From Megascapheus bottae (taxonomy: Eukaryota; Chordata; Mammalia; Rodentia; Geomyidae): 64,000 nucleotides of DNA. A program made the position numbers and the translations under genes. Shown one piece after another: positions 48,440-58,384 of the stretch. Location: assembly GCA_024803745.1 (NCBI GenBank), contig JANJXV010000002.1, positions 37,655,001 through 37,719,000 on the forward strand. The letters are read 5' to 3'. The first letter of the stretch is position 1. The number at the start of each line of letters is the position of its first letter. The notes below the pieces were generated by a model, which saw only the letters and a list, made by a program, of their open reading frames with translations, had not been told where the DNA came from and searched no databases.

Positions 48440-48540
48440 AATGAGGAGGAAGAGGAGGAGGAGGAGAAGGAAAGAAGGAAGGAAGGAAGGAAGGAAGGAA
48501 GGAAGGAAAGAAGGAAGGAAGGAAAGGCAGGCAGGCAGGC
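48440..48540. repeat. (GGAA)n/(GCAG)n purine microsatellite
   Basis: GGA and GGAA runs, then a few GGCA units, within a split SINE. Confidence 0.92.
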
Positions 48541-48612
48541 AAGCTGTGGCTCAAGCTCTAGAGCACCAACATTTGAGCAAAAAACTATCTAGGCCCTGAG
48601 TTCCGGACTGGT

Positions 48613-49433
48613 TCAGAAGAAGCTCTCCTGTAAGAGACTTGGTGGAGAGATAAAGAGGAAGAGACAGAGAAAAGGAAAAAGGAGGAGGGAAAGGAAAAAG
48701 AAGTAGGAAGAAGAAAAAAGGAGGAATGAAACAACAAGAAAATTCTATGTGCATCATAGAACGCTAAGTTGAATTTGCCACTTATTATAGTTACTAGTGA
48801 TCTGCTCACTACATTCCATACATTGTGCAGATTTGGGGCAAAGAGTACTAAATCTGTTTCTCTATGCACCTATCTCCTTCTTACCACAAGTACCACCAGT
48901 GATTTCATCAGATGCCACCCTTACCCATGGCCACATTCTGTCATTTCAGCATGGCCGCAATACATGACCCAAATCTGTGTTGTGGCTTGCAGCAATACAG
49001 GACACAGTTGATTCAGATTTCTCTCCTTTTCTGCATTGTACTTGGTTAGGAGAGATACCCAAAGGAAAGACTACATGGAGCCCACCAGCTCTCATTTGCA
49101 TTTTCCCCCAACTCCTAGCTTTCACATAAGGATAATCTCAAGGGTCCAAATGGAAACTGATGTTGCGTGAGGGACCACTTCTGTTAGACTAAGGCTTTGA
49201 CCCTGAGCCCAGAAACTCATCGAAATTGACCAGGCATGGAAAATTCTAGGGAATGAAGAGACAAAAAAAAAAAAAGAATAAGAGTATAACCTGCAGTGAC
49301 ATGATAATGAGCTATGAAATATGGGACCAGTAGATGCGCTGGCATGTCTTGAAGAAATGTCTTGCGAAGAAGATGAGTATTGCTCTACAAGGTTGGGTTT
49401 TTTTTTTGGGGGGGGCGCAGTTATTTTTGGTGT
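48613..49433. other. Unique intergenic sequence
   Basis: Starts with a purine-rich patch (48640-48735); no gene recognised. Confidence 0.5.
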
Positions 49434-49618
49434 TGTCAGTCCTAGAGCTTGAACTCAGGGCCTAAGCAATGTCCTTGGACTTTCTCAAGGCTATTGCTCT
49501 ACCACTTGAGCCACAGCATCACTTACAGCTTTTTCTGTGTTTGTTGGTACTGAGGAATTGAACGCAGGGCTTCATGCAACTAGGCAAGCACACTACCACT
49601 AGGTCATGCTCCTGGCCT
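49434..49618 (-). mobile_element. ID-headed dimeric SINE
   Basis: Antisense copy 'tcagtcctagagcttgaact' to 'aggtcatgctcctggcc', just left of the twin-primed L1. Confidence 0.82.
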
Positions 49619-49654
49619 ATATTACAATTTTTTAAACATAAAAGTCCATTTTCA

Positions 49655-50034
49655 AATAACCAAATACAAATATATCCAATATATCAGATAACAAAGTGAG
49701 ATACTATAACAATATGAGATAACCAAGGGACAGCAAAAGAGATGAGAGATAACATAGTACATTAGGGACAACAATCATTCATTATATGGCTTTTGTTTCT
49801 ATATCCTAGAGGTCCTTTCATTTAGCGTCATACTATATGGCCTTATGTATCAAGGTTTTGCTCTATTTGAAATTGGATAGGGAAGGGGGGAAAACAAGAT
49901 GAGGGGTGGGGGTGGGGGGGAGGGAAATGGGGACCAAGACATGTGAAAGGGTATCAATATATGTGAATTAATGCACCTTCTATCTGGCAAATATCATATA
50001 ACCCTTCTATTAATTACAATAAAAATATATTTTT
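49655..50034. mobile_element. L1 insertion with 5' inversion (twin priming)
   Basis: The first about 210 bp are antisense L1 3' UTR; the rest (from about 49866, 'gaaattggatagggaagg') is the adjoining L1 segment in sense orientation, ending in a short A-rich tail. Both are enclosed by a perfect 15-bp duplication AAAAGTCCATTTTCA (49640-49654 and 50035-50049), so they are one insertion event with an inverted 5' part. It lies about 560 bp upstream of the EQTN start codon. Confidence 0.85.
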
Positions 50035-50130
50035 AAAAGTCCATTTTCATTTTTACTGCCAACATAATAAAAGATTCTTTAAAATACGTGAGCCAAGACA
50101 TAATATTCTTTCATGAAAATGTATTTCTTG

Positions 50131-50360
50131 GCCAGACGTGGTGGCTCACACTTGTAATCCTAGCTACTCAGGAAGCTGAGATCTGAAGATCGTGGTTCAA
50201 AGCCAGCCCAGGCACTAAAAAACCAGAGACTCATGTCCAATTACCCACCAGAAAACCGGAAGTGGCACTGTGGCTCAAATGGTAGGGTAATAGCTCTGAG
50301 CTAAAGAACTCAGAGACAGAGCTCAGGCCCAGACTTCAAGCCCCATGGCCGACAAAAACA
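50131..50360 (+). mobile_element. B1-headed dimeric SINE upstream of EQTN
   Basis: Sense, well preserved: 'gccagacgtggtggctcacacttgtaatcc', right arm 'ccggaagtggcactgtggctcaaatgg', end 'caagccccatggcc'. About 250 bp before the EQTN start codon. Confidence 0.88.
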
Positions 50361-50608
50361 AAAATGTATTTCTTTACTTCCAAGGAAAATCTCATAATGG
50401 TTTATTTAGTATCTGAAAACCATTATAGTACCAAAGAGGAAATCATATTGAGGAAGTCACAAAGCCCTGGGAGGTTTCCCTAGCATTCCACTTCCCACAA
50501 GAAGTGACATCATAATGTGTTCCTCTCAGGATCTACTGGACCACAGGAAGGAAGACCTGAGGACACATTGCATTACTGTATTACTGGATAAGTCACATTG
50601 ATTTCCAA
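50361..50608 (+). promoter_or_regulatory. EQTN: EQTN proximal promoter and 5' UTR (inferred)
   Basis: Only about 250 bases of non-repeat DNA separate the end of a SINE (50131-50360) from the EQTN start codon at 50609, so the core promoter and 5' UTR should lie here. TGACATCA at 50505-50512 differs by one base from the CRE palindrome; CREM-bound CRE-like sites are common in genes switched on in round spermatids, where equatorin is made. No clear TATA box or CpG island is seen. The transcription start is not determinable by reading. Confidence 0.4.
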
Positions 50609-50684
50609 ATGATTTTTATATTGTTTATTTTTTTATCTGGGTTTTTCCTTCCAGAGATTAGCAATTTGAAGACCCAGACAGAAG
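50609..50684 (+). CDS. EQTN: EQTN coding exon 1 (start codon and signal peptide)
   Basis: ATG at 50609 opens 25 codons reading MIFILFIFLSGFFLPEISNL then KTQTE, plus one base of a split codon, ending at the donor GTAAGC. The hydrophobic first 15 residues are a signal peptide. The length and pattern match the human equatorin N-terminus (which begins MNFILFIFIPG) residue for residue, with no gaps to the exon end. Equatorin is a single-pass glycoprotein of the sperm acrosomal membrane involved in the acrosome reaction and sperm-egg interaction. The pyrimidine-rich codons of the signal peptide end in CTTCCAG, so this coding sequence also resembles a splice acceptor (50654); the continuous reading is preferred because it supplies ATG and signal peptide without another exon. 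Confidence 0.88.
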
Positions 50685-50782
50685 GTAAGCACTCTCCAGA
50701 AATAGTACATACAGAAGATGGCCCTAATTATCAAAAATTGGTATGGGCACATTTTCTACAAAATGATTGATTGCATATTGTT

Positions 50783-50990
50783 GCCTGGGCACTGATGAAA
50801 CATGCCAGTAATCCTACCTACTCTGGGGGCTGAGATCTATAGATTGTGGTTGGAAGCCAGCCTGGACAGGAAAGTCTACAAGACTCATCATCAGTTAATG
50901 TGGAACTGTGGCTCAAATGTTAGAGTGTTAGTTTTGAGCATTAAAAAGCTCAGGGATAGCACCCAATGTGTTTCAAGCCCCAGGACTGAG
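50783..50990 (+). mobile_element. B1-headed dimeric SINE (EQTN intron 1)
   Basis: Sense, diverged: 'ctgggcactgatgaaacatgcc', 'gtggaactgtggctcaaatg', 'caagccccaggactgag'; runs into a purine-rich tract. Confidence 0.78.
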
Positions 50991-51120
50991 AAAGAAAAGA
51001 AAAGAAACAAAAAATGGAAGGAAAGAAGGAAGGGAAGGAGGGAGGGGGGAAGGAAGGAGGGAGAGAAGGAAGGAGAAAGAAAGGAAAGAAAATGAAGGGA
51101 GGGAGGAAAAAAGGAAGAGA
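50990..51120. repeat. Purine-rich tract in EQTN intron 1
   Basis: Impure GGAA/GAAA/GGGA repeats about 130 bp long grown from a SINE tail; ends about 140 bp before exon 2. Confidence 0.92.
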
Positions 51121-51261
51121 TAAAAGAGGAAGAAAGTATATTGTTGGAAATACGGTATCCATTTAGATTTTAAACCCCAGCCTCAAACTGGGAGAAAAGT
51201 TCAAAGAGAAAAGGTAGTAAAGGTATTATTTCTGATGCTTGGTGTGTCCTGATTTTTGAAG

Positions 51262-51510
51262 AGTTACCTGAGGCAGTGTCTTCGGAGGACTATCCATATT
51301 ACAAAGATGATTACAGTCTTGATCATTCGACTACTGATTCTCCTGTACACGATTCTACTGTACACGATTCTACTCTACACCATTCTCGTGTACATGAAGA
51401 TGAAGGCCACATGGATAATAATAACGTAATTCACAAGCAAGAACACACCTATTCAGAGCCCACTCCTGCGAACCCTAAAACTGGCAATTATTACAAAGAT
51501 ATCAAACAAT
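51262..51510 (+). CDS. EQTN: EQTN coding exon 2 (acidic/His-rich ectodomain with tandem repeats)
   Basis: The acceptor at 51261 is fixed by frame: the alternative two bases later gives an immediate stop. The exon supplies 82 full codons and a base at each end (phase 1 to phase 1, 249 bases) and stops at the donor GTAAGT. It begins ELPEAVSSEDYPYYKDD, passes through four repeats of a five-residue unit (VHDST, VHDST, LHHSR, VHEDE), and ends PANPKTGNYYKDIKQ. That last stretch is shared with human equatorin (GNYYKDIKQ). The preceding 60 or so residues are divergent and roughly double the length of the human exon as I recall it. The exon follows a 577-bp intron that holds a SINE and a purine-rich tract. 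Confidence 0.92.
51330..51404 (+). repeat. EQTN: 15-bp coding tandem repeat in EQTN exon 2
   Basis: Units start at 51345, 51360, 51375 and 51390; the first two are identical (gtacacgattctact) and the next two diverge. A degenerate unit at 51330-51344 reads TTDSP. The period of 15 keeps the frame, so copy-number change alters the protein by five residues per unit. Confidence 0.88.
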
Positions 51511-51985
51511 GTAAGTGTTTCAGGTTAACAGCAATATGTCAAAATATGGATCAAAGAAAAAGCTGATGGTACTGGTTGGATTGATCTCAATTGCCTTTTA
51601 TCCACTGCTATAACCATTTTATTTCTTTTTAAAATTATAATTCACTTTATCAACTTAGTGTGTGAAAAGAAATCCGTTTCTATAACTTTTTCATGGGATG
51701 TTTACAAGTTTAACAAGGTTTCCTTAGGAACTATTTCTAACTACTATAGTTCATCATTGTATTGTGATTATTAACACTAGTAAAAGATGGCCTGCTGTGA
51801 GTGAGTTACCCCCCAAAAAAATTGGGGGTGTTATTTTTGTTAGTTTTCAGTGGTTCTGGGGTTTGAAAGCAGAGCTTATATTACTTTCTTGTAATTATTT
51901 TCTTATACCTTATAAATTCTCACGTGTATTATATATGCTTTACAGCACACACAGTATTTTTTTTACTTTCTTCTGTTTTTTTTCT

Positions 51986-52150
51986 TTTGCGAGTCATGGG
52001 CTTGAACTCAGGGCCTAAGCACTCACTGTCCATGGGCTTTCTCAAAGCTAGCACTTTACTCCTGGAGCCACAGCACCACTTCTGGCTTTTTCTTTGTATG
52101 TGACACCAAGGAATTGAACCCAGGGGAAGCACTCTACCCCTCTCCAGCCT
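51986..52150 (-). mobile_element. ID-headed dimeric SINE (EQTN intron 2)
   Basis: Antisense copy 'gcgagtcatgggcttgaact' to 'gcactctacccctctccagcc', with a deletion in the left unit. Confidence 0.8.
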
Positions 52151-52429
52151 TCTTTTATCTTTTTGTAAAATGATCTGCTACTGTTGATTAGCCCTGAGGG
52201 ATAAGCAACATAGAGAGCTCTTGTTCAAGTATGTTGTTCTTGTGTCAAAACTAAGGCTAGCAATTTGGGCTTTTGTAAGAAATATTTGGAAAAATAAATG
52301 AAATCTTCCCATACCTTCCCTTTGGGTTTCAGAGGCTGAAAATGTAAATGTATGTTTCTTTAGTTGTGAGGTGGCTAGAACAAAAGCCTGCCTGCTCTTT
52401 TTGTAAAAATTTAACTTCTTTATGTATTT

Positions 52430-52500
52430 GTTTCTGGTACTGGAGTTTGAACTCAGTGTCTAGCACTTGTTAGGCAAGCCTTCTACAAAGAAGGCCAGAG
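52430..52500 (-). mobile_element. ID-like fragment, antisense (EQTN intron 2)
   Basis: 'ctggtactggagtttgaactcag' and 'ttgttaggcaagccttctac' match an antisense ID unit. Confidence 0.5.
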
Positions 52501-52874
52501 AAACCATTTGATTTCTTGTCACCTATCTATCCATGATAATTTTGTATAGTCCATGAATGATTTTATAAATACCTAAATGGTTCTTGAAACAAAACAAAAT
52601 TTTCCCACCCCTGGCCACACATCCAGCCCTATTTGCTTATGGTTGTTCCTACGACAGTGTCTCATCTTCTACCCAGGGCATCCCAATTTCTTATTTTGCT
52701 TATTTCCCATCTATGGTAGAATCACAAGTCTATGATACTACATCAAGCTTATTGATTGAGATGGGGGTCTAACTTGCTTGGGCTGTCCTAAAATCACTAT
52801 CCTCTTGCTCTCCACTTCTCTGTACCTGGAGTGACATGTGTGAACCAACATGCCTGGCTTAAAAAACACACAAT

Positions 52875-52945
52875 CAGTTTCCTAAGGCTTTTGCAACCAA
52901 CTAGCTCCAATTAGGTGGTTTAAAACACCAGAAATTATTTTTCCC
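52875..52945 (-). mobile_element. MLT1-like LTR fragment
   Basis: 'cagtttcctaaggcttttgcaaccaac..ggtggtttaaaacaccagaaattattt' resembles the end of an antisense MLT1 LTR; the rest is missing. In EQTN intron 2. Confidence 0.4.
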
Positions 52946-53254
52946 TTTACTTACCTATTCATCCTCTTTTCTCATTTTTATTACTTCATAATTTTGTTCA
53001 CCTGCAAGGGCTTTCTGTATCTAGTAGATTAATCTTTAATACTTTTTAATACTGTGATTAACAGTGTTAGAGATTTTCTCCTATGCTGTTTCTTATATTT
53101 AAACCAATTCAAGTATCTTTAACCCTATGAACATTTTCAAGGTTTATAAAACCAGTTCTCTTGATTAATTTCTTCTGTTGATTAATTGATTTATACCATG
53201 CTTAGACAAGGCTTATCCAGTCCAAAATACTAAAATATTTTCCTAACATTTCGT

Positions 53255-53500
53255 AACAGCCTATTTTTGTCTCAGGTTATAGATCTTATTCTGGTGTTTG
53301 GCTACATAAGTAAGGAAATGAGTACAGTCCTTCTCAAACATTGTTACCCCCTATTTCCTTTTTTCCCACTGCCCCTCCATGCCCCTAGCCCCCCCACAAG
53401 TTGTAAAGTTCATCTCCAACATAGTATACACTTTCTTAATTCACAGCACATTAAATCACAGGCTGTAATTTCCTTTAGTGTTATTTTTCCTTAAAAATAT
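53255..53500 (-). mobile_element. L1 3' UTR fragment
   Basis: Antisense L1 tail in EQTN intron 2: 'ggctacataagtaaggaaatgagtacag', C-rich block, 'acaagttgtaaagttcatctccaac', like the copy at 35.94 kb. Confidence 0.65.
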
Positions 53501-53506
53501 CACAGG

Positions 53507-53697
53507 AAGGGCCAGAAATTTAGCCCAGTGTAGTGCTTGCTTAGCATGCACGAAGACCTGGGTTTGATTCCTCAGTTCCATATATACATTGAAAAAAAGC
53601 CAGAAGTGATCCTGTGGCTCAAGTGGTAGAGCTCTACTAGCCTTGGGGAAAAGCCCAAAGACAATACTCAGACCCTGAGTTCAAGCCCAGGACTGGA
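53507..53697 (+). mobile_element. ID-headed dimeric SINE, sense (EQTN intron 2)
   Basis: Sense copy 'gggccagaaatttagcccag' with the tRNA-like unit, then 'gccagaagtgatcctgtggctcaagtgg', ending 'caagcccaggactgg' and running into (TA)n. Confidence 0.85.
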
Positions 53698-53722
53698 ATA
53701 TATATATATATATATATATATA
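53697..53722. repeat. (TA)n microsatellite
   Basis: About 12 TA units in the tail of an ID-headed SINE. Confidence 0.93.
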
Positions 53723-53731
53723 ATCACAGAA

Positions 53732-53962
53732 AGAGCCAGGCGCAGAGGCTCACGCCTGTAATCCTAGCTACTCAGGAATCTGAGATCTGAGGATCAAGAT
53801 TCAAAGCCAACCTGGGCACAAAAGGAACTGAGACTCCCATCTCCAATTAACCTCTAGAAAATGGGAAGTGGGGCTTGGCTCAAGAGTAGGGCGGTAGTCT
53901 TAAGCTGAAGAGCTCAGGGACAGCACCTAGCCAAGTAAGCCCCATGACTCACAAAAACAACA
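53732..53962 (+). mobile_element. B1-headed dimeric SINE (EQTN intron 2)
   Basis: Sense 'gccaggcgcagaggctcacgcctgtaatcc', 'gtggggcttggctcaagagtagggcggt', end 'caagtaagccccatgac'. Close to consensus. Confidence 0.88.
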
Positions 53963-54220
53963 ACAACAAAAATCTATTACAGGAATTCCTTAAAAATAAT
54001 AAGACATTAGCAGCAACTTTTTGTTGGTATGTGTTGGGAGAAATGAATGCGTATGTCAAGATCAAACATACGCACATTCGTGTGTGCATAAAATTTGTCA
54101 TTCCATGAGAATTTGATGGAAGAGGCAGATGTGTGTTTATGCTTAGTTTGCCAGTTCCACTCAATTTGTTTCACCCTTTGGTTAGGTGAATATATTCACT
54201 AATTTTACATTACAGCCAAT

Positions 54221-54236
54221 CCAACAGATGGCGCTG
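54221..54236 (+). promoter_or_regulatory. CTCF-like motif, plus orientation, in EQTN intron 2
   Basis: CCAACAGATGGCGCTG matches the CTCF core with a single mismatch (A for C at the fourth position). It lies in unique sequence about 430 bp upstream of EQTN exon 3. With the site at 39129 it forms a divergent pair. Confidence 0.4.
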
Positions 54237-54602
54237 CAGAATGAGGTTCTTCATGTATACATATAAATGTGAGTTCGTGTATGGGAACACTTTGTCATTG
54301 AGCTCAAGTATTGTATGGTCTAATGAGGGTCTGTGGCATGCATAACGCCAATCCAATATCTGCAAGCTGCGTGTTTAAATGTGCTTTGGTGTCTTCCAAA
54401 CTTGTACATTCTTCCATGAATTTCCTCAATAAGAGCTCCTTGTATTTCACTTCAGGTTGACCTTTTCAACCTGAATTTTTAATTCACCTTTGACTCACTG
54501 TCTTATGTTGTGGATGAAGCATTACTAATATTTATAAGTCTGTTTATAAACTAGTCAGTTAATACACATATGCTTTAGTCAGACAATGGGAAAATTGGAT
54601 GA

Positions 54603-54815
<213 letters not shown>

Positions 54816-54987
54816 TAGTAGATGTAATGATTTGGGAATCTGGTTGAGCTCTTGGTTAGCTCCTAGGCACTGTCCCCAAATCCCACCCTTTGGTATCCCA
54901 TTGATTGCACTGGTCATTTTAGAAGTTGGGAAGTCTACATATTGCCTTCCTTTTCTTCCTCCCCCCCCTCTTTCTTTCTTTCTTTCT

Positions 54988-55215
54988 TTTTGTGCTTGTA
55001 TTGGGGCTTGAACTCAGGGCTTTTTGTCCTCACTTGGCTTTTTCACTCAAGGCTGATGCTCTAGGACTTTTAGCCAAACCTCCATTTCTGCTTTCTTGAT
55101 GATTGAGATACATGTTTCTTGGATTTCTCTACCAAGCAAGCTTTGAACTTTGATCCTCAATCTCAGCCTCCTGAGTAGCTAGGTCTACAGGCATAAGCCA
55201 CCAGTGCTTAGCTTA
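54988..55215 (-). mobile_element. B1-headed dimeric SINE (EQTN intron 3)
   Basis: Antisense 'attggggcttgaactcaggg', 'gatgattgagatacatgtttct', 'cctcctgagtagctaggtctac', 'gcataagccaccag'. Confidence 0.78.
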
Positions 55216-55417
55216 AGTGTTTTATTATATGCTTTCTTCTTTGCATGGGAAGAAAAATTAAAGAATATAATTTAGCACTCTAGAAAATTATTCATCTTTC
55301 TCCAACTCTGTTTTTGCACATTTCTGTGTTTTGCCTTCTAAATCCTTAAACAGACAAGAAAGAATATTTTGAGGGATAGGACAAGTTAGACTCATGAATG
55401 CCTAATTATTGATTTCT

Positions 55418-55616
55418 GCCAGTCCTGAGGCTTGAACTCAGGGCCTGAGCGCTGTCCTTGGGCTTTTTCAAGGCTAGAGCTCTACCACTTGAGCCACAGC
55501 ACCATCCAGCTTTTTCTATGTATGTAGTCCGAGGATTCCAACCCGGGTCTTCATGCATGCACCAAGTGCATAGTGGTAGAAGCAAGCACTCTACCACTAG
55601 ACTAAACTCCCAGCCC
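55418..55616 (-). mobile_element. ID-headed dimeric SINE (EQTN intron 3)
   Basis: Antisense copy 'gccagtcctgaggcttgaac' to 'actaaactcccagccc', with an extra segment of about 23 bases ('accaagtgcatagtggtag') in the left unit. Confidence 0.83.
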
Positions 55617-55679
55617 CATGAATGCCCAATTATTAATAAAAAATACTTAGCAATAATAAAATACTATTAACCGTTCCAA

Positions 55680-56388
55680 ACCCTGAGATAGCTACATCAC
55701 CAGGGCAAATATTAATTTGATATTTGGGGATATATTGGGATCGTGCTATATTCAGCAATCAACATCTTGAGTAGTGTCGGACAAGATATAAGCAGATCAG
55801 GCACCTTCAATTACTTTAGGATATGAGAACTACATGAAGAGATTCTAATCTCTAATACGTATTCCCACAAGTCAAGCCCTGCCCCCTGACATTCATCAAA
55901 GACAGACGAACATGATATATGGACAGCAGCACGTTCTAAATTAGGCCCACAGTGCCTTGCTTCATGTTCCAACATCTTCACATCCAAAACATTGTTTCTT
56001 AATTTACAAGGGCACGCATGCCATTTTCATGTCCCCCTAACCAGTGACCAACTGGTCCGTGCTGAAAGCCTCATTTTCACCTGTGCAGTGAACCTGGAAA
56101 GCCAACCATGTCAGCCAATAGGCCACTCTTCCCCCTGAAGGAAGGAAGCTTATGGCCACAAGTTCTCCACTCTTCCTCTCTTTCCATAAACCATAGGCAT
56201 AGTCCAAGTTGTACAACCCATGACCCCCCCCACACACATACAATCATCTTCTTCAATCTCTTCTTTCCCTGTCTTATTTTGAGAAAATGTCAATGCCTTT
56301 CTCTTTCACTTCTGTATAAAAATAGGCCTAATCACAGACATGTAGTCAATATTTTTATATGTTGATAATATTTGGTATCTTTTCCTAG
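55680..56388. other. Unique EQTN intron 3 sequence before exon 4
   Basis: No repeat or exon recognised until the exon 4 acceptor. Confidence 0.5.
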
Positions 56389-56463
56389 ACAATGTCCTCA
56401 ATACAACATCATCATCTCAAGAAACTACAAGCGAAGAACCTATTGAACCTGAGACAATACCAA
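56389..56463 (+). CDS. EQTN: EQTN coding exon 4 (Ser/Thr/Glu-rich, weak donor)
   Basis: The acceptor TTTTCCTAG at 56388 is followed by 75 bases, phase 1 to phase 1, reading NVLNTTSSSQETTSEEPIEP then ETIP. It is rich in Thr, Ser and Glu with one NTT sequon, as expected for the heavily O-glycosylated region of equatorin. The end at 56463 is chosen because joining the next exon gives R-TTPNVPAFW, matching human R-STPNVPAFW. The donor is GTATTA, clearly weaker than the other six. Without splicing the frame continues seven codons to TAA at 56484-56486. Confidence 0.83.
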
Positions 56464-57030
56464 GTATTAATGTTCCTACACTGTAATAATATCTGGAGCA
56501 TATCATTATGTGACTTACAAGCTTAAGTTTCACTGCCTTGAATATTACATAAAGGAAGTAGCATGCAGAAAGAATTTATACTGCTAAAATTTAAACTTAC
56601 TATAAACCATTTGAAATGGTGAATATTAATAGTCAGTTCTCAGATGCACCTGATGAGATGGGTAGGAATGGAGCCCTTAGAAATTTTATTTATTTTAATA
56701 AAATGTATTGCTATGTATATCCCTAGAAAACACATCTTTTAAATATATTGTATTTGTATAAATATGAGCAAACGTTTACACAAAGAAATACAAATGTTTT
56801 ACTTCTACTGTTTATATTTCTATGTTTTATTCTTTACTATAGGTGCAATATTGTGAGCTAGAGTCCATAGACATTGAAGTTTACTTTGTACTGTGTAGGA
56901 TGTATAAGTATATGTCTATACAACTATAAATACATTGACTATATGTTTATATAACTTATTTTGATAATAATGTAAAAAGTTTAATGTGTTTGAGGAATAA
57001 ATATTTCTGGTGACAATGATGAATGTTTCC
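56464..57030 (+). other. EQTN: EQTN intron 4 start: possible alternative terminal exon
   Basis: If the weak donor at 56464 is ignored, the frame adds SINVPTL and stops at 56484-56486, removing the transmembrane segment and giving a secreted form of about 169 residues. The following 540 bases are AT-rich and repeat-free, and contain AATAAA at 56697-56702 and 56996-57001; the latter is followed by a GT-containing stretch. This is compatible with a retained-intron 3' UTR but not proof of one. Confidence 0.3.
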
Positions 57031-57229
57031 TAATATTATTTGGGACAGGGGGTGGCTACAAAATTAATCACCATTTTAGTCTCCTGCCAAGGATATAATG
57101 CCTTAAAAATATTTGTGAGGTCATAACAACCCATGATGCTCACGTCTAAAATCTTCAATGAATGTTTTAATTGAAGATAAGAGATTCTTACCTGTCATTG
57201 CTGTTGTTGTCTTTTTTTTTTCTAAACAG

Positions 57230-57274
57230 GAACCACCCCAAATGTGCCTGCATTTTGGTCAATGTTAGCTAAAG
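57230..57274 (+). CDS. EQTN: EQTN coding exon 5
   Basis: A pyrimidine-rich acceptor ending AACAG at 57229 and the donor GTAAAT bound a 45-base exon, phase 1 to phase 1. It encodes TTPNVPAFWSMLAK after a split Arg codon, almost identical to human (STPNVPAFWTMLAK). It is too short for ORF-based detection and was found by following splice phase and homology. Confidence 0.92.
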
Positions 57275-58202
57275 GTAAATTCATACAGATAGGTTAGCTG
57301 GGGGAATTTTTTGGTTTTCCACAATCTTACTTTAAAATACTAAAATTGATATCTAAATACTTGTAATATTAAGCATCAGTATCACTTTTTGCTGTCATAT
57401 GCAATAGAAAATGCAATGGGAAAGGAAAAGGTGACACTGATGAAGATGCATTGTATTCATACATCGATAACATTGAATTTAAAGCCCCTTATACAAGTAC
57501 TTAGACATAATGTTAATTTTTTAAAAAGAAAATTCAATACTGACTTGAGGTGATAAAGTCACACTGTTTCTGATTCACTTTCCACAAAAACAGTCTTATC
57601 TCCTCTGATGGTTAAAATCTAGAGAAGACATTGTCATTGACATTTACTCCTATTGGGAGTTAAAGTGGCTGAATACTCTCTAGACCCTGTAATCATCTTC
57701 TTGTTTTATAGCTTCTATTTCTAAAAAAGACAAATAAAATTTGAAAATAATTCAGTTTAGTTGATCCTCACAATGATAAAGTAAGCTTCTTGCCCAGTAT
57801 ATTCCATCTTTGTATTCAGAACATTGTGCATGTAAACATATAAAAATGAATGTACAAATGCAAAGGCATGTAAAACCATGTGTGTGTAAAATTAGTGTGT
57901 ATGTCACAAGTATTATATAGGCACTCATGTATACTGTAATGAGCATATATACTAAGGTACACATATACATTTGTTACTTACATACACAGAGGTATAGATT
58001 CCATGTGGATATTACATATATATGCAATATAGGTGCAAAATATATGTCATACTTAGTCAATCCTCATTATCTGATATTCTATATTTGCCATTCTGTATGA
58101 CCCCTAAATCAATTCTTGAAGCATCTTCAAGGCCTTTTGTCAACATTGTAGCTTATTATATCACAGCTTCAAATATTTTATTTTTTTTTCTATTTTTTTT
58201 TT

Positions 58203-58384
58203 GCCAGTCCTGGGCTTGAGCTCAGGGCCTGAGCACTGTCCTTGGACTTTCTCAAGGCTAGAGCTCTACCACTTGAGCCTCAGCACCACTTCCAGCTTTT
58301 TTCTATATGTGGTTCCGAGGAATTGAACCCGGGTCTTCATGCATGCTAGCCAAGCACTTTAACCACTAGGCCAAACTCCCGGCC
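58203..58384 (-). mobile_element. Young ID-headed dimeric SINE with 17-bp duplication (EQTN intron 5)
   Basis: Antisense copy close to consensus, enclosed by a perfect duplication CAGCTTCAAATATTTTA (58164-58180 and 58385-58401). Confidence 0.92.

Larger units (their letters stand above)
48085..48612 (+). mobile_element. B1-headed SINE split by L1 and (GAAG)n
   Basis: Sense head at 48085-48192 ('agccaggtgctggtggcttatac') and right arm at 48541-48612 ('aagctgtggctcaagctctagagcacc') are separated by an L1 tail and a purine microsatellite. Confidence 0.7.

Noticed and set aside
48440..48540. CRISPR-like regular array
   Set aside because: It is a purine tetranucleotide microsatellite in mammalian DNA; no spacers.
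51264..51510. Alternative EQTN exon 2 acceptor at 51263
   Set aside because: It gives an immediate stop codon; only the acceptor at 51261 keeps the frame.
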